A stretch of 64,000 nt of DNA from Peronospora farinosa. Taxonomy: Eukaryota; Oomycota; Peronosporomycetes; Peronosporales; Peronosporaceae. Shown here one piece after another: positions 1 through 10,659 of the stretch. The position numbers and the translations under genes were made by a program. The stretch is from assembly GCA_947646735.1 (NCBI GenBank), contig CANTFK010000020.1:496001-560000 (forward strand), in the 5' to 3' direction. The notes beneath the pieces are model-generated. The model saw nothing but the letters and a program-made list of their open reading frames with translations, made no database searches and had not been told where the DNA came from. Position 1 is the stretch's first letter; the number at the start of each line of letters is the position of its first letter.

Positions 1-60
1 AGAAAGGATGTCGCAGATTGAAATGCTGACGGGCAAGTGACCAACCCGGCGGGTCTCGTT

Positions 61-660
61 ACGTTTGGCCGTCCGTGTACCGTTTACCGAGACCCAGGAA
101 AGACGTCGTGGTATCCTCGCGCAAGAGTCGGTATGATTGTCGGTAAAACGATGAAACCAAGGATTTTAAGGTCTACATCCCACAAGACCTGGTTGTGGTG
201 ACGACCTAACACATCAAGGACGTGGAGACTCTTGATAGCAATCAGAACGTACAGCCTTAGCCTCAGCTTAAGAAAGAGGACCCAGAGCTCTGGACATAGC
301 TAAACGAGTTTAAAAAAGTGCGGGTCCGAAGAAACGCACCTCATGTAGTACTGTCAAAGACCCTGAGGAAGTTCTCGTGTCATAGATTGCAATGATCACA
401 AATCCGTTAGCGGCGGCGTGATGTTTGTATGTGGAATGGTGGTGGATTGATGTGCAATAAGCAGGCCAGCGTGACACTATTCACGATGGAGGCCGAATTC
501 GTCGCGGTTTCACAGGTGAAGGCCGAGCTTTTAGAGCTCGCAGAGTTGCTAAGTGAAATTGGAAAATCACGGTTCGGGTGCCGTACAGGCTCAATGTAGA
601 TAATCAAGCGGCAAGAAAACAAGTTCAAGGAGAGGATACGTCTGGCATGGCTTTAGTGAG
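61..660 (+). pseudogene. Ty1/copia pol remnant: integrase tail joined to RNase H
   Basis: Translation of about 61-330 gives a copia integrase C-terminal region (a FGRPCTVYRDP stretch, then a basic VGMIVGK segment). One frameshift near 148 and an in-frame stop near 209 break it. From about 390 the sequence reads as copia RNase H, with a SVSGGVM-like stretch and the typical TMEAEFVA motif at about 487-510. The reverse transcriptase that should lie between the two domains is missing, so this is an internally deleted, dead copy. It runs rightward, opposite to the copia RT fragments near 1.4 kb and 10.6 kb. Family assignment is from motif recognition only. Confidence 0.7.
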
Positions 661-1287
661 CAGTAGCTACTGTAAGGTGTAATCGGTTACTTTAGTGATC
701 GGTAATGGTATCAGGGCGTCGGTTGCGCGAGTGATTACTGAGCGAGCACCTACGGGCGTCAGGGCACAGTTGATGCTGACAGGTTGCGACCCTCGGAGAA
801 GGCGAATCGAATCTGGAATAAGGAAGAGCGACTCTTAAGGAGCCATCACGGAGTGGTCGATGGTGATAGCTAGGATCATAAGCTACAAAACAGTCAAACC
901 CTCATTTTCAGTTCCTACCCACATGCCTTGTTTCAATACCAGCACCAGGACCACTACACACCTGATATTATGCCCATTTTTCAGCAAAAGAATTAGCGTC
1001 GCTATAAACAAGAACGCTACATATTCCAGAACGGTGTCATCTTGACTCATCTGTAGACGTCAAGTTTTGCTTTCTTGTAAATATCTTGCACTCCGTATTT
1101 CTAGGCACCAATCACCTTGCTTCGGGAATTGCGTTGTCTCGAAACTCGGTGTACTGCGTATGATATGTCCGGCCTGCTACAGCGAGAAAATTGTAGTCAC
1201 CAAGGATTCAAATTCTTTCCTGTGATTTATCTAGCTCGGTCAATATCTACTAATTTTTTATCCATCCCGTCTAGGTCTTTTGTGTCC

Positions 1288-1500
1288 TCACCGATTGGCG
1301 TACAAAGTACGAGCGCCACGCGCGTCTTCTAATCTAAATTTCTTTAACATTTCTCGAATCGTTTTTTGGCCAATATCATGCCCCCGATCGGTGTTGTATA
1401 TGATGCGCATTCTCAAAAAAAACTTATTTACCTCGCCAAGATACTTAACTGACAGATCTTTTAAGAGATTGTATATATGGTGATGTGCTTTTCGAAATGT
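1288..1500 (-). pseudogene. Ty1/copia reverse transcriptase C-terminal fragment
   Basis: The minus strand reads LGEVNKFFLRMRIIYN followed by DRGHDIGQK and EMLKKFRLEDARG. This matches the conserved copia segment after the RT active site (the LGEVxxFLGMRI motif). It is short, lacks the catalytic YVDD box and has no flanking open domains, so it is a relic. A copia RT core with YVDDLL lies on the same strand at 10515-10640, beyond the gypsy element. The two may be parts of one copia element split by the gypsy insertion. Confidence 0.6.
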
Positions 1501-1696
1501 GAAGAATTGAGGGGGAAGTCGGACTGAAAGGGAGAAGGGACCGCGCACCAGAGAGAAGGGACACCAGAGAGAAGGGACCGGAGAGAAAGAGGACCTCGGA
1601 GTGAAGCGACCGTTGGGTAAGAATGTGAAGGATCAACAAAGGGGAGATCATGACCAGGATGGTAATTTAAACAGTACCGAAAGGAGTCGGCCACGG

Positions 1697-1890
1697 TAGT
1701 CTCATTTGTAAACTGGGTCTCTCATTGGTAGACCTGGTCTCTCGTCGGACACTTTCGGTCCCTCATCGATAGACCTGGGTCCCTCATCAGTAGCCTTTGG
1801 TCTTCATTGGTAGACCCTGTCCCTCTTCGTTAGACCTGGTCTCTCATCGGTAGACCTAGGTCCCTCATCGGTAGACCTGGGTACCTCGAG
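1697..1890. repeat. imperfect short tandem repeat, unit about 20 bp
   Basis: About nine diverged copies of a roughly 20-24 base unit resembling GGTCCCTCATCGGTAGACCT follow one another. Copies differ by point changes and small indels. No open frame spans the array in a meaningful way. It sits in the decayed transposon region next to the left LTR, so it may be a relic of a retrotransposon or a simple minisatellite. Confidence 0.75.
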
Positions 1891-2050
1891 GTTCAGCCAC
1901 TCCTGACCAGTCAACACAAGAATCAGACCATTTGATTCAAGGAGTCAGGGCTTCAGGTAAGGATAGAGTAAAAGAGCTTAAAGGATAGGACAACAATAGA
2001 CAATTTTTAATTTGCGATCTATTGGCACGTCTTCGTCTCGCTTAAAGGAA

Positions 2051-2134
2051 CTTGAGTCTGACCACACATCTTATTTGGGGAAAGGATATATTTTGCCCCC
2101 GCTCGTTGAAAAAAGTCGTGTGGTTAGACTTAAG
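2051..2134. repeat. 17-bp inverted repeat (hairpin-forming)
   Basis: Arms at 2051-2067 and 2118-2134 are reverse complements at 15 of 17 positions, separated by a 50-base loop. It lies about 140 bp outside the left LTR of the gypsy element, in sequence with no credible gene. Function unknown. Confidence 0.5.
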
Positions 2135-2277
2135 TCTCCACGTCGCACGACTTCTTCGTCCAAAAAGAAAGTGCTCGAAGCTACTCACCTGTTCCGATAA
2201 GGACATATGTTGCCCCTCCCTTGAAGGCATTCATGTAGCGAAGTTCAAGTGCAAATAGAACCCCAGGATACATTTGA

Positions 2278-2881
2278 TGTAGCGGAGCTGCACAGCTCTT
2301 TAGCCAGAGGAAGACTTTCGGCTGGAAGCCTCTTAGTTCTAGAGAACTAAATAGAGTTAAGGCTAAAAGCCACTTAGTTCTAAGGAACTAATTAAAGGAC
2401 TTAAAGTCAGTCAAGCAAGAAGCTTAAGGTTCAGAGACACAACGCACAGAGTGCAAGAACAAGCTAGAAGCTTAGAGGTACAGAGAACCAACGCACGAAG
2501 TGCACAAGAGAACAAGTCAGATCGACTTGCGATCTTAAACTCAAAAGGAGAACTGATTTTATTTATGCTTTAAGATTTTATGAATAGTCCTACTCTAAGT
2601 ACACTACACTAGATTAATTACTATAATAGTAATTATTATATGCAGACTTTGCTATTGGACGACGTATCGTCTAAACATCTGTGTATGATGTACTTAATAC
2701 AGCGTTAGTGATTTATCGAATCCCAATCGATAAGATACGGTATTACCGAATACCGTATTAAAACGCTCATACTTAATACCTCTCTAAAGAGAAGTATAAT
2801 AATGCATTATATGCAATACAAAGGGGAGTTTAACCGTAAACTCTCGGAAAGGCGCTACAACCGTCGTGTAACCCCGTTACA
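2278..2881 (-). repeat. 3' LTR of the gypsy element
   Basis: 604 bp, TGTAGCGG at one end and CCGTTACA at the other. It is nearly identical to 9437-10077 but lacks about 37 bases around 2410 that are present in the other LTR. Scattered substitutions also separate the two, so the insertion is not brand new. Confidence 0.95.
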
Positions 2882-2894
2882 CCCTCCCCCACCA
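2882..2894 (-). other. polypurine tract
   Basis: Read on the minus strand, 2894-2882 is GGTGGGGGAGGG directly before the LTR. This is the expected plus-strand primer site and independently supports leftward transcription of the element. Confidence 0.7.
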
Positions 2895-2912
2895 GACTGA
2901 CGTTCCCATTGA

Positions 2913-4274
2913 ATGTCACTCGACATTTTTCCTCTTAGAGGTAGTGCTTTAGCGAACGTTAAAACCTCACGGTTGTTCACGGCACCTAACATGACGCCTC
3001 CTGGCAATGAGTCACAGACTCTTCGGGACCTCGTTGACGACAATCTTGACGAAGCGGTTGATTACGAAAGTGACACCGTCTTTGTGGGACCCGATGGGTC
3101 CCCTTTAGCCACCCTCACGGGTGAAGATGACACTAGTCATGCACCGAATCCGTTCCCTGAACGTGGTGCTGCAGATGCGCTAACAGCGTTAAGTGACCCG
3201 TCTGACGTATCATCAACGGTAACGGTTACCAACCCACTCGACGAGCAGCAACAGCAGACCATCGACCAAGAGGAAGGCGCCAAGCGCCGGACGAAGAATA
3301 TGGCGAGACTTCAGGACCACCGACAGTACAGGTTCAAACCACCTACGGTGGAAGAACGCTCAAAGGAGGAATCTGGGCATTCCCTTTCTGGATGGACCAT
3401 TGGGCCTGAGGCCATTTCACCTGAGGATGTTACCACGCGCACGGCACTTCGACAACGATATCTGGAACCCCACATTACTACGCAAAGCCAATACTTGGCA
3501 CGCTTCAACAGGCAAGTGCGTGATGCGCCAGTTCCTCCCATAAAAGGTGTTCCCATCCTTCTGTTCGCGGGGGAAACCGAGGAAGAAGAAGACACGGCGT
3601 TTAGCCGCTGGGCGCACTATGCGCGACGTTTAAGCAGTATGTGGGCCCTACGGGCAAGTGCCGATGTGGCAGATGTTTGACTCGAACGAAAAAAGGGTTA
3701 CGATTACGGTAAATTGAATGCCCGGAGAAAACTGAAATCCCAACGAACGCATTATGCGTCTGCTACTCAGCACCCCAGTGTTTCGGCTACACCTGTAGCC
3801 GCGAGTCCACGACAGGCCGAAGCCGCTAACCCGCCCACACCCATCATTAATGGTGAGAAGCGTCAGCGCCAACAGGCTGACTCTGCGCACGACGCTCAAA
3901 AACGTCCACGGTGTATGGGCAGTCCTGCCGAAGGGGAATCTCAAACTCCCATGAGTTCCACGACTCGGGATAATCCCGCCACTTTACCAGATACTGGTTT
4001 TGACCATGGCGGAGACGCTTTTGTAGTAGACGCTCCACATGGAACTGTAGGTTCCCCTGCGCATCGAGCGAAGCCGGAGGAGGCCGGTGTATCGGCATAA
4101 GCTCATGCCGAGCTTGTTCAAGAGGTGCGGTCCCTTCGTGAGGAGAGGCAGACGATGAACTCCCGTCTTGAATCCCTGGAAGATAGTCGAACCCGAATGC
4201 AGGGTCAGCTTGACCTGTTGGTGCAAATGCTTCGTCCCGCGACAATGCCAATGGGCTCGGCGCGAGCGCCTTAA
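2913..4274 (+). other. antisense reading frame inside the gypsy element (two stops)
   Basis: A single plus-strand frame stays open from 2913 to 4274 except for stops at 3678-3680 and 4098-4100. It encodes an acidic, Ser/Thr- and Gln-rich N-terminal part (2913-3677), a low-complexity middle with a basic GEKRQRQQ-like cluster (about 3860), and a C-terminal segment (about 4101-4240) with strong heptad character (AELVQEVRSLREER). It has no pol-like motif. Its first 0.9 kb lies between the chromodomain end and the 3' LTR, where no sense gene is visible; the rest is antisense to the integrase-chromodomain linker. The frame could be a real extra gene of this element family, or chance openness opposite a biased coding region. 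Confidence 0.4.
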
Positions 4275-4419
4275 TGTTTACTTGGGACGGATCCCGATAC
4301 CTTTTGAGCATGCCGACATAGAACACAGGATGTGTACGCAATTTGCGCGGCAAGTTAAGCGTATACGCTGTGCCTTTCTTGGCAATGACCGTAAAGGGTC
4401 CGATAAAGCGCGGACGCAA
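3847..4419 (-). pseudogene. gypsy integrase C-terminus and chromodomain
   Basis: The N-terminal part (IGPFTVIAKKGTAYTLNLP, then HPVFYVGMLKRY) is the integrase C-terminal GPF/Y-type module. A linker of about 80 residues leads to a chromodomain with the core YLVKWRDYPESWNSWE, about residues 127-165, whose aromatic positions suit methyl-lysine binding. Chromodomains of this kind steer insertion toward heterochromatin. This frame is separate from the upstream integrase core, which ends at a stop at 4480-4482, so the pol polyprotein is broken here. Confidence 0.85.
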
Positions 4420-4479
4420 CTTCGTCTTAAAGACAGCGGATACTACATTGGTAGGTAGATTTTTAGCATTTAGTAATAC

Positions 4480-5470
4480 TTAGTCTCCGACCTCATAATC
4501 ATTAATACAACCTCTGCCTTTCGCATCTGCATATTCTTTTTGTTTATCTTGACTATCAGCCATTGCATCTTGCACATGTCGTAAGACATTTAGTCGCGTT
4601 GCGAGAAACGCATTTACCTGTTTCTTAACAGTATTAGGGCTGACATCAGCAAGCCGATCGGCAACCTCTCCCCCACCAAGCCCTGAACCACTCAGTGGTA
4701 GCGTTAATGGAACGCGTGGGTGTGCGAGACCATTGACATAGAACGGAGTGCAGCCGGTAGAGGCGTGCACAGAGTTATTAAGTGAGAACTCAACTACAGG
4801 GAGCATAGCGCTCCAACGCTTAGGCGTTTCAGCACAAACACTGCGGAGGATATCTTCAACAACGCGATTTACGCGTTCGGTTTGACCATCGGTATGCAAA
4901 TGATCCGCTGTGGACATGTCCAAACGGGTGCCCAGCACCTGGAAGACGGACTTCCAAAATTTACTCGTAAAATGAGGATCACGATCAGAAACAATTGCCA
5001 CTGGCAAGCCATGTTGGCGAAACACACGGTCGATAAGCAGCTCCGCTGTACCCACAATATCGATCGAATCTGGCACAGCCGCTAAGTGAGCCATCTTGCT
5101 CAAGCGGTAAACAAAGACCACAATACCTGTATTGCCATGCGAATCTTTCGGTAGCCAAAAACAAAGTCCATACTAATGGACTCCCAGCACCCAGTGGGAA
5201 TAGGCAAGCTAGCCAGCGGCGCTGCCGAATGGGATGAGGGTTTCACCCGTTGACACGTTTCACACGTACGCACATATGTGCTCACCCATTCATATAATTT
5301 GGACCACCAATAGCTTTGACATACAGCCCCATAGGTCTTTTCACGACCCAAATGACCACCGATGGCGGTGTCATGTACCTCATAGAGGGGATACGATACT
5401 TCAGATCCTCGTCATGAGGAACCACAATACGAGGAGGATCCGCCACATCTGTACGATAGTACAACAGCCC
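4480..5470 (-). pseudogene. gypsy integrase (zinc-binding and catalytic core)
   Basis: From right to left the minus strand encodes the zinc-binding region (a GREKTY segment followed by CETCQRVKP), then the catalytic core. The expected D,D-35-E residues are seen in MDFVFG, SDRDPHFTSKFW and GQTERVNRVVE. The C-terminal end continues to an acidic NDYEVGD. A frameshift near 5110 separates the first aspartate from the second, and another near 5351 interrupts the zinc-binding part. Stops make it non-functional as read. Confidence 0.88.
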
Positions 5471-5503
5471 CTCATCGATAGAATATCGATGGAGGCTCGC
5501 ACG

Positions 5504-6223
5504 TTATCGTGCCGACAATTTAATGTCCGAGTCTTGAAACTCATCACTGCCAAGAGCATGTAGCAACGCTATACAGTGATCATCTTTAGCATACGCCGAT
5601 CGGACGAGATCAATGATAGAAGACGACAACGTCGTCACATGAGCAAGCTCATAGTCAGGTCTGCGTGACAACGCATCAGCCAAAGCATTTTGCTTGCCCG
5701 GCTTATATTTTAGCTCTAAGTTATATTCGGCAAAGAATGACAGCCATCTGGCCATTCGATGCGAGAGATGCGGCAACTGAGTCGCAGTGCGTAAAGACGC
5801 ATGATCGGTATAGATCACAAAAAGCTTTGAGCCCAGCAGATGAACTCTGAATTTGACCAGGGCATACTTCATCGCAAGTAGCTCTTTTTCACGAACTGGA
5901 TAGTTATTCTCTGCAGCTTTCAGCTGGCAAGATTCAAAAGCGACTACACGCTCACGGCCTTCATCATCTGTTTGTAACAGAGCACTACCAATGGCAAAAT
6001 CCGATGCGTCACAGACGACACTAAACGGTCGATAAGGGTCTGGCAAAGCCAAAATAGGAGCATGTAGAAGGCTCGCCTTCACCGCTTGAAAAGCATCTTC
6101 GTGTTCGGCATGCCAACACCATTCCACATCCTTTTTTAAGGAAATTGGATAATGGCCGAGCCATATCAGCGTAATTTTTGCTGTACTTGTGTAAGTAATT
6201 GGCAAGCCAAGCCATTTACGCAA
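5504..6223 (-). pseudogene. gypsy RNase H
   Basis: 239 open codons cover the RT connection region and Ty3-type RNase H. Visible motifs are VVCDASDFAIGSAL (first catalytic Asp), REKELLAMKYAL (Glu), YTDHASL (Asp) and NALADALSRRPDYE. It is the longest uninterrupted domain of the element. Relative to the preceding RT section the frame is shifted near 6225-6326. Confidence 0.9.
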
Positions 6224-6325
6224 GTCCTTCTGAGAATGTGGAACAGGCCAATCGACTATGGCTTTGACCTTGGCGGGGTCCGCTCTTAGGCCTCGTTTCC
6301 CAATGAAACACCCTAGAAAGGGAAT

Positions 6326-7397
6326 CTATTCGGCCCCGAAGATGCACTTAGATGCATTAGCATAGAGTTTATTAGTGCGCATGCACTCGAGCACAGCTCG
6401 TAAATGAACAATACGGTTCTCAATATTTGACCGCCCATGTTCAGCTCGACTATGGACAAAAATGTCATCAAAGTACGTCTGTGCATAACTTCGATGGGGT
6501 CGAAAAAATTGCGTCACCAAACGGTTAAACGTAGCCGGAGCATTAGACAGCCTCTGGGGCATCACTAACCACTCCCAGAGCATACCACTCGGAGTACTTA
6601 CAGCAGTAAGCGGAATATCACTAGCTCGCATGACCAATTGGTAATAACCATCGACTAAGTCGAGCGCACTGTACATGGTACAACCGACCATATTGTTCTG
6701 AAGAACATCCTTTCTAGGTATTGGCGTCTGTTTGGAGGTATGTGGCTGCATTGAGCTTATTATAAGCATGAACGATACGCCATTTACCATTCGGTTTCTT
6801 GACACAGAAAGTAGGTGTCGAGTGCGGAGATTTACTCTCGCGCACCATACCCGCCGCGTGATTTGCACGAAAGAACTCGTCAATGACGTCACACTGTTCT
6901 TTGGGTAAAGGCCACTGCCGTGTTACACAGTATTTGATTCCAGAAACCAATTCAATTTCATGACGTACACCCCTAACAGGTGGTAGAACCGACGGTGGGT
7001 CGTGACACACCACGTCCTGGAATTCCTTAACTAAAGGGTAGTAAGGATCCGAAGGTTTCTTCAAAATAGATGATCCACTACGTGCACTTAGTGCCGCTTT
7101 TGTATCTTCAAGGACTGTCTCATCGACAAGCGAGGGTGAGTTCAGCTCGAGGTTAGGTCGAATGACCACCATATCGGATAGAGCACCTGCCTTCAAGGCC
7201 TGATAAAATTCATCCACAGACATTTCGTCTACTTTTAAAAGAGCATTTAATGATGGGGGGGCCTCAAGGTCAACCTCACCATCTACATCACCTGTCACTC
7301 CGTTGACCAGGGTGTACAATTGGTCACTGACATTACTATGCGATAAAACAGACGCTTGGCGTCTCGCAGCCGCCATTTGGCGACGCTGCCGTCTCAT
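6326..7397 (-). pseudogene. gypsy reverse transcriptase
   Basis: The fingers are in one frame (7397-6714: [18 protein letters not shown]) and the palm is in another (6892-6326). The palm carries TMYSALDLVDGYYQL, PQRLSNAPATFNRL and the catalytic YFDDIFVHS. The frame change lies near 6720-6890. It would copy the element's RNA into DNA if intact. The YFDD box, instead of YVDD or YIDD, is a variant also found in gypsy elements. Confidence 0.9.
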
Positions 7398-7415
7398 TGA
7401 AGAGATCGTACCTTT

Positions 7416-8240
7416 TTAAAGTACTTGGGATATTATTATCCCCAAGGTCAACAGACCCTTGTCATTTACCTGCCCTATGCGAGGGCCGATGTCAGTATTG
7501 ACATCCAGTGGGTCACTACCAGTGACTTCACTAACAAGACCATCGACCTTCACTTGCTCTATTCGAGAGCCGATGTCATTACCGACATCCAGTGAATCGC
7601 ATTTACAGCCAATATCACTAACAAGGTCATCGACCTTCAATTGCTCTATACAAGAGCCGATTTCATTACCGACATCCAGTGTCTCAATATTACTTTGGGT
7701 ATCACTTAACGGAGTACGTGCCGTTCCACTAGGTGTCACTGAGCTCTGCTCGACACTATTATTGTTTACATCGGAGTTTATCAACTCAGATACTCCAATG
7801 TCCAGCACACTAACTGACTCAGTTAATGTCTCGCGCCAATAGCACTTATGTTTCCTAGCGAAGGTGGGTTCATGACTCTCCAAATCTTCGCTTGGAACAT
7901 TGCGCGTTGCGCCTAAAGTTTTAAATCTCCAATCGATCGACGGCTCATGGCGTTCCAGCCAGGCCATACCGAGAATGAGATCATATCTTGAGTCCAAATA
8001 TAGGACAAGACAGCGCTGAACGCGAATTGAAGTCTAAGAACTTCACACCTAAGTTCAACGGAACTTTAGGAACGGTGACACGTACACCTGTTGCGAGGCG
8101 CACGGTTATACTGTCACCCTCTTTCGCTTCTAGCGCCTCAGCATACAGCTGACTCCCTTCAAGGGAACGACGTAGGACATAATTACCTGATGCCCCTGAG
8201 TCAAATAGAATTGACCATGGTTTCTCAAAACCCTTAACGG
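7416..8240 (-). pseudogene. gypsy aspartic protease and downstream linker
   Basis: At about 8215-8190 the minus strand reads ILFDSGASGNYV, the retroviral-type aspartic protease active site (D-S-G). After a frameshift near 8015 the YDLILGMAWLE motif follows, a flap/hydrophobic-hydrophobic-glycine type signature typical of these proteases. The rest (about 7900-7416) is a Ser/Asp-rich linker containing three related short repeats (VGNDIGS-like) before RT. A stop separates it from the RT frame. Confidence 0.8.
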
Positions 8241-8639
8241 CTGCCGAAACAACCTACAAGCCTGGCTTGTAATCTTGTTCCATGGAATCTTCCACAGAAC
8301 CCCCTGGGGCTAAGCTCTGTTTATTTTTACCTCCTAGAGGTTCAACAGAACGTAGTTTATCCCCAGTAGGGCGCCTCGCGCCTACTGAAGGTTGACTTTC
8401 TCCCCTGCCGTGCTCGCCTTTTGGCTAGGAGCAGGGTTTCGGCTCAGCCTATCTGAACGTTGCTTTCGCAACGGACGCCAGGGAGTAGATGCCTAGTGCT
8501 TCCGCACATGTAACATCTACTGATGTTACCTTGCTGCTCAGCAGCTTGAAGTACATCTTCTTCAGCTTGACTGAGGTCCATGGGTTCCGCCCTGTTAGAG
8601 GTATTTGATTGATACCTGGGCAGACCTTATCGAGAAGAT

Positions 8640-9360
8640 TCAAAAATTAAAATCCGCGTTGACGCTATGCTTACTGCCTCTTCGAAATTCGAAGGCTGGA
8701 CACGGAAAACTTCCGTCCTGGGACCTCAGTGCGAAGTTCTTCCATAAAAATGGTTACTCGGACTTCCTCTGCCAGTGGGTCCTGCTGCATAGCAGCAATG
8801 AGAGTTTTCAACTCTTAGACATAGTTCGACAATTCTTTCTTACCCTGTCGGGTAGCTAAGAAGCGTGAGCGCACACGATAAGCCTGATTAGGCGGTGCAA
8901 ACACGCAAGCTAATTGCTTATTAAGCATTTACCATGTGGGAAATGCAGCATTTACAGAGACATCGCTCGTTAGAGCCCATTCTCTAGCTCTTCCACCGAG
9001 CTTCGAAATGGCCAAGCCAACTCGTTGTTTATCTGATACAAGCATGGCTGCATCCATTGCCATTTCAACTTCTCGGATCCAGAGAAGAAGATTTTCTCCC
9101 TCCTTCCCATCGAAGGTCTTTACGTTTAAAACAAGTGGGCGAGCCTTTGGCTCTGCGTCGGGAACAGGCACCGGAATGTACTGTGTAGGCGCAGCTGACG
9201 CTGCCTGGTCATGGACCTGCCCGAGGAGCGTTGCTTCATAACGCATAAAGGCCTCAAGACGAGCATTTAGAACCTCGGGGCCTTGGTCCAAAAGGGCCTC
9301 GATTTGATCGGGTCCAACGAACGCAGATAGTTTATCTAAGGCGAGTCGCCTCAGAGAGGT
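8640..9360 (-). pseudogene. gypsy gag capsid remnant
   Basis: The frame has no ATG and enters near 9350. It reads [26 protein letters not shown], a retrotransposon gag capsid start, then [13 protein letters not shown] and, beyond a stop near 8932, QAYRVRSRFLATRQGKKELS. At least two in-frame stops (near 8932 and 8817) and more disruptions after about 8700 break it. A zinc-knuckle could not be recognised. Its position next to the 5' LTR fits gag. Confidence 0.8.
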
Positions 9361-9436
9361 GATTTTGATTCTCCATCCTCACAGAGGGTCAGTCTTTAAA
9401 GACTCAGGTGTAGGATTGACTACAAGTGCTACCAAG

Positions 9437-10077
9437 TGTGGCGGAGCTGCACAGCCTTTTAGCCAGAGGAAGACTTTAGGCTGAAAGCTTCTTAGTTCTA
9501 GAGAACTAAATAGAGTTAAGGCTAAAAGCCACTTAGTATTAAGGAACTAATTAAAGGACTTAAAGTCATCCTTTTCTAAGGAACGAAAAAAGAGACTTTT
9601 AGTCAGTCAAGCAATAAGCTTAAGGGTCAGAAAACCAACGCACAGAGTGCAAGAACAAGCTAGAAGCTTAAAGGTTCAGAGAACCAACGCACGAAGTGCA
9701 CAAGAGAACAAGTCAGATCGACTTGCGATCTTAAACTCAAAAGGAGAACTGATTTTATTTATGCTTTAAGATTTTATGAATAGTCCTACTCTAAGTACAC
9801 TACACTAGATTAATTACTATAATAGTAATTATTATATGCAGACTTTGCTATTGGACGACGTATCGTCTAAACATCTGTGTATGATGTACTTAATACAGCG
9901 TTAGTGATTTATCGAATCCCAATCGATAAGATACGGTATTACCGAATACCGTATTAAAACGCTCATACTTAATACCTCTCTAAAGAGAAGTATAATAATG
10001 CATTATATGCAATACAAAGGGGAGTTTAACCGTAAACTCTCGGAAAGACGCTACTACCGTCGTGTAACCCCGTTACA
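9437..10077 (-). repeat. 5' LTR of the gypsy element
   Basis: 641 bp, TG...CA ends. In the element's direction, two bases after this LTR the sequence TGGTAGCACTTG (minus strand, about 9434-9423) is a candidate tRNA primer-binding site because it starts with TGG. The tRNA cannot be assigned by eye. Confidence 0.95.
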
Positions 10078-10514
10078 TATGACCTGTGAGCTCGTCTCGA
10101 GTAGCATCCCCTAAATACCCGCTATCGGAAGCGGTCTACTTCACATCACGGTCCGGGAGAAAATTAAAGGTCAGGTGCTTATTATCCCTGAAACAACAAG
10201 GAAATGGTCAGGACGACATTCGCCCTGAAAAATTTGGTTCTAAGCCCACTCTCGACTAGATCGATCGAATGGCCACCTACCGGCCTACAAAGTGAAGCAT
10301 ATCCGCTCGATCCCCCCAGGTATACCTCTTCAAGGCAGACATCCACATCCTCGCCAAGTCTTCCGAAGAGTGAAACCCGCCATCCGCCGAGAAAAGGTCC
10401 ATACGCGGCATCGGGGTACCCCCTTCGACAGTCGGCAGTTCGTCACAGGGAGCGGTTTGGAGTCGTATCATATCATTTTAAGAATCCACTATACCACATA
10501 TACAACATTTAATC

Positions 10515-10640
10515 TGGTTGCTGTCACCAGCAAGTCATCTACATAGACAGCTATACGTTTCCGGTATACGCACATGTCGGTCAGACATTGCAAAAAAACT
10601 ACGCTCACTAGATTTTGCAGGAATTCGCTTTGTAAACCCC
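10515..10640 (-). pseudogene. Ty1/copia reverse transcriptase core fragment
   Basis: Minus-strand translation gives CLTDMCVYRKRIAVYVDDLLV, the copia RT segment containing the catalytic YVDD box. About 15 upstream residues also look copia-like. No longer frame surrounds it. It lies just outside the gypsy 5' LTR on the same strand as the RT fragment at 1288-1500. Confidence 0.7.
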
Positions 10641-10659
10641 ACGGAGAATTAAACTCCGC

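Larger units (their letters stand above)
2278..10077 (-). mobile_element. Ty3/gypsy LTR retrotransposon with chromodomain (defective)
   Basis: Two LTRs (2278-2881 and 9437-10077), each beginning TG and ending CA, enclose gag, protease, RT, RNase H, integrase and chromodomain in that order on the minus strand. This is the gypsy domain order, and the terminal chromodomain marks a chromovirus. Flanking bases tttga (2273-2277) and tatga (10078-10082) form a 4-of-5 target-site duplication. A purine-rich tract on the minus strand abuts the left LTR, fixing that LTR as the 3' one. Every coding section carries frameshifts or stops, so the copy is not autonomous. The element is 7.8 kb. Confidence 0.93.

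Noticed and set aside
1445..1694. Two overlapping Ser/Leu/Pro-rich minus-strand frames
   Set aside because: Derived from short GAGAGAAGGGACC-type repeats; not protein-like.
2012..2258. Three short frames on both strands
   Set aside because: They arise from the inverted and direct repeats outside the left LTR and resemble no protein.
10204..10546. Plus-strand frames beside the right LTR
   Set aside because: Overlapping in several frames in decayed transposon DNA without any domain signature.
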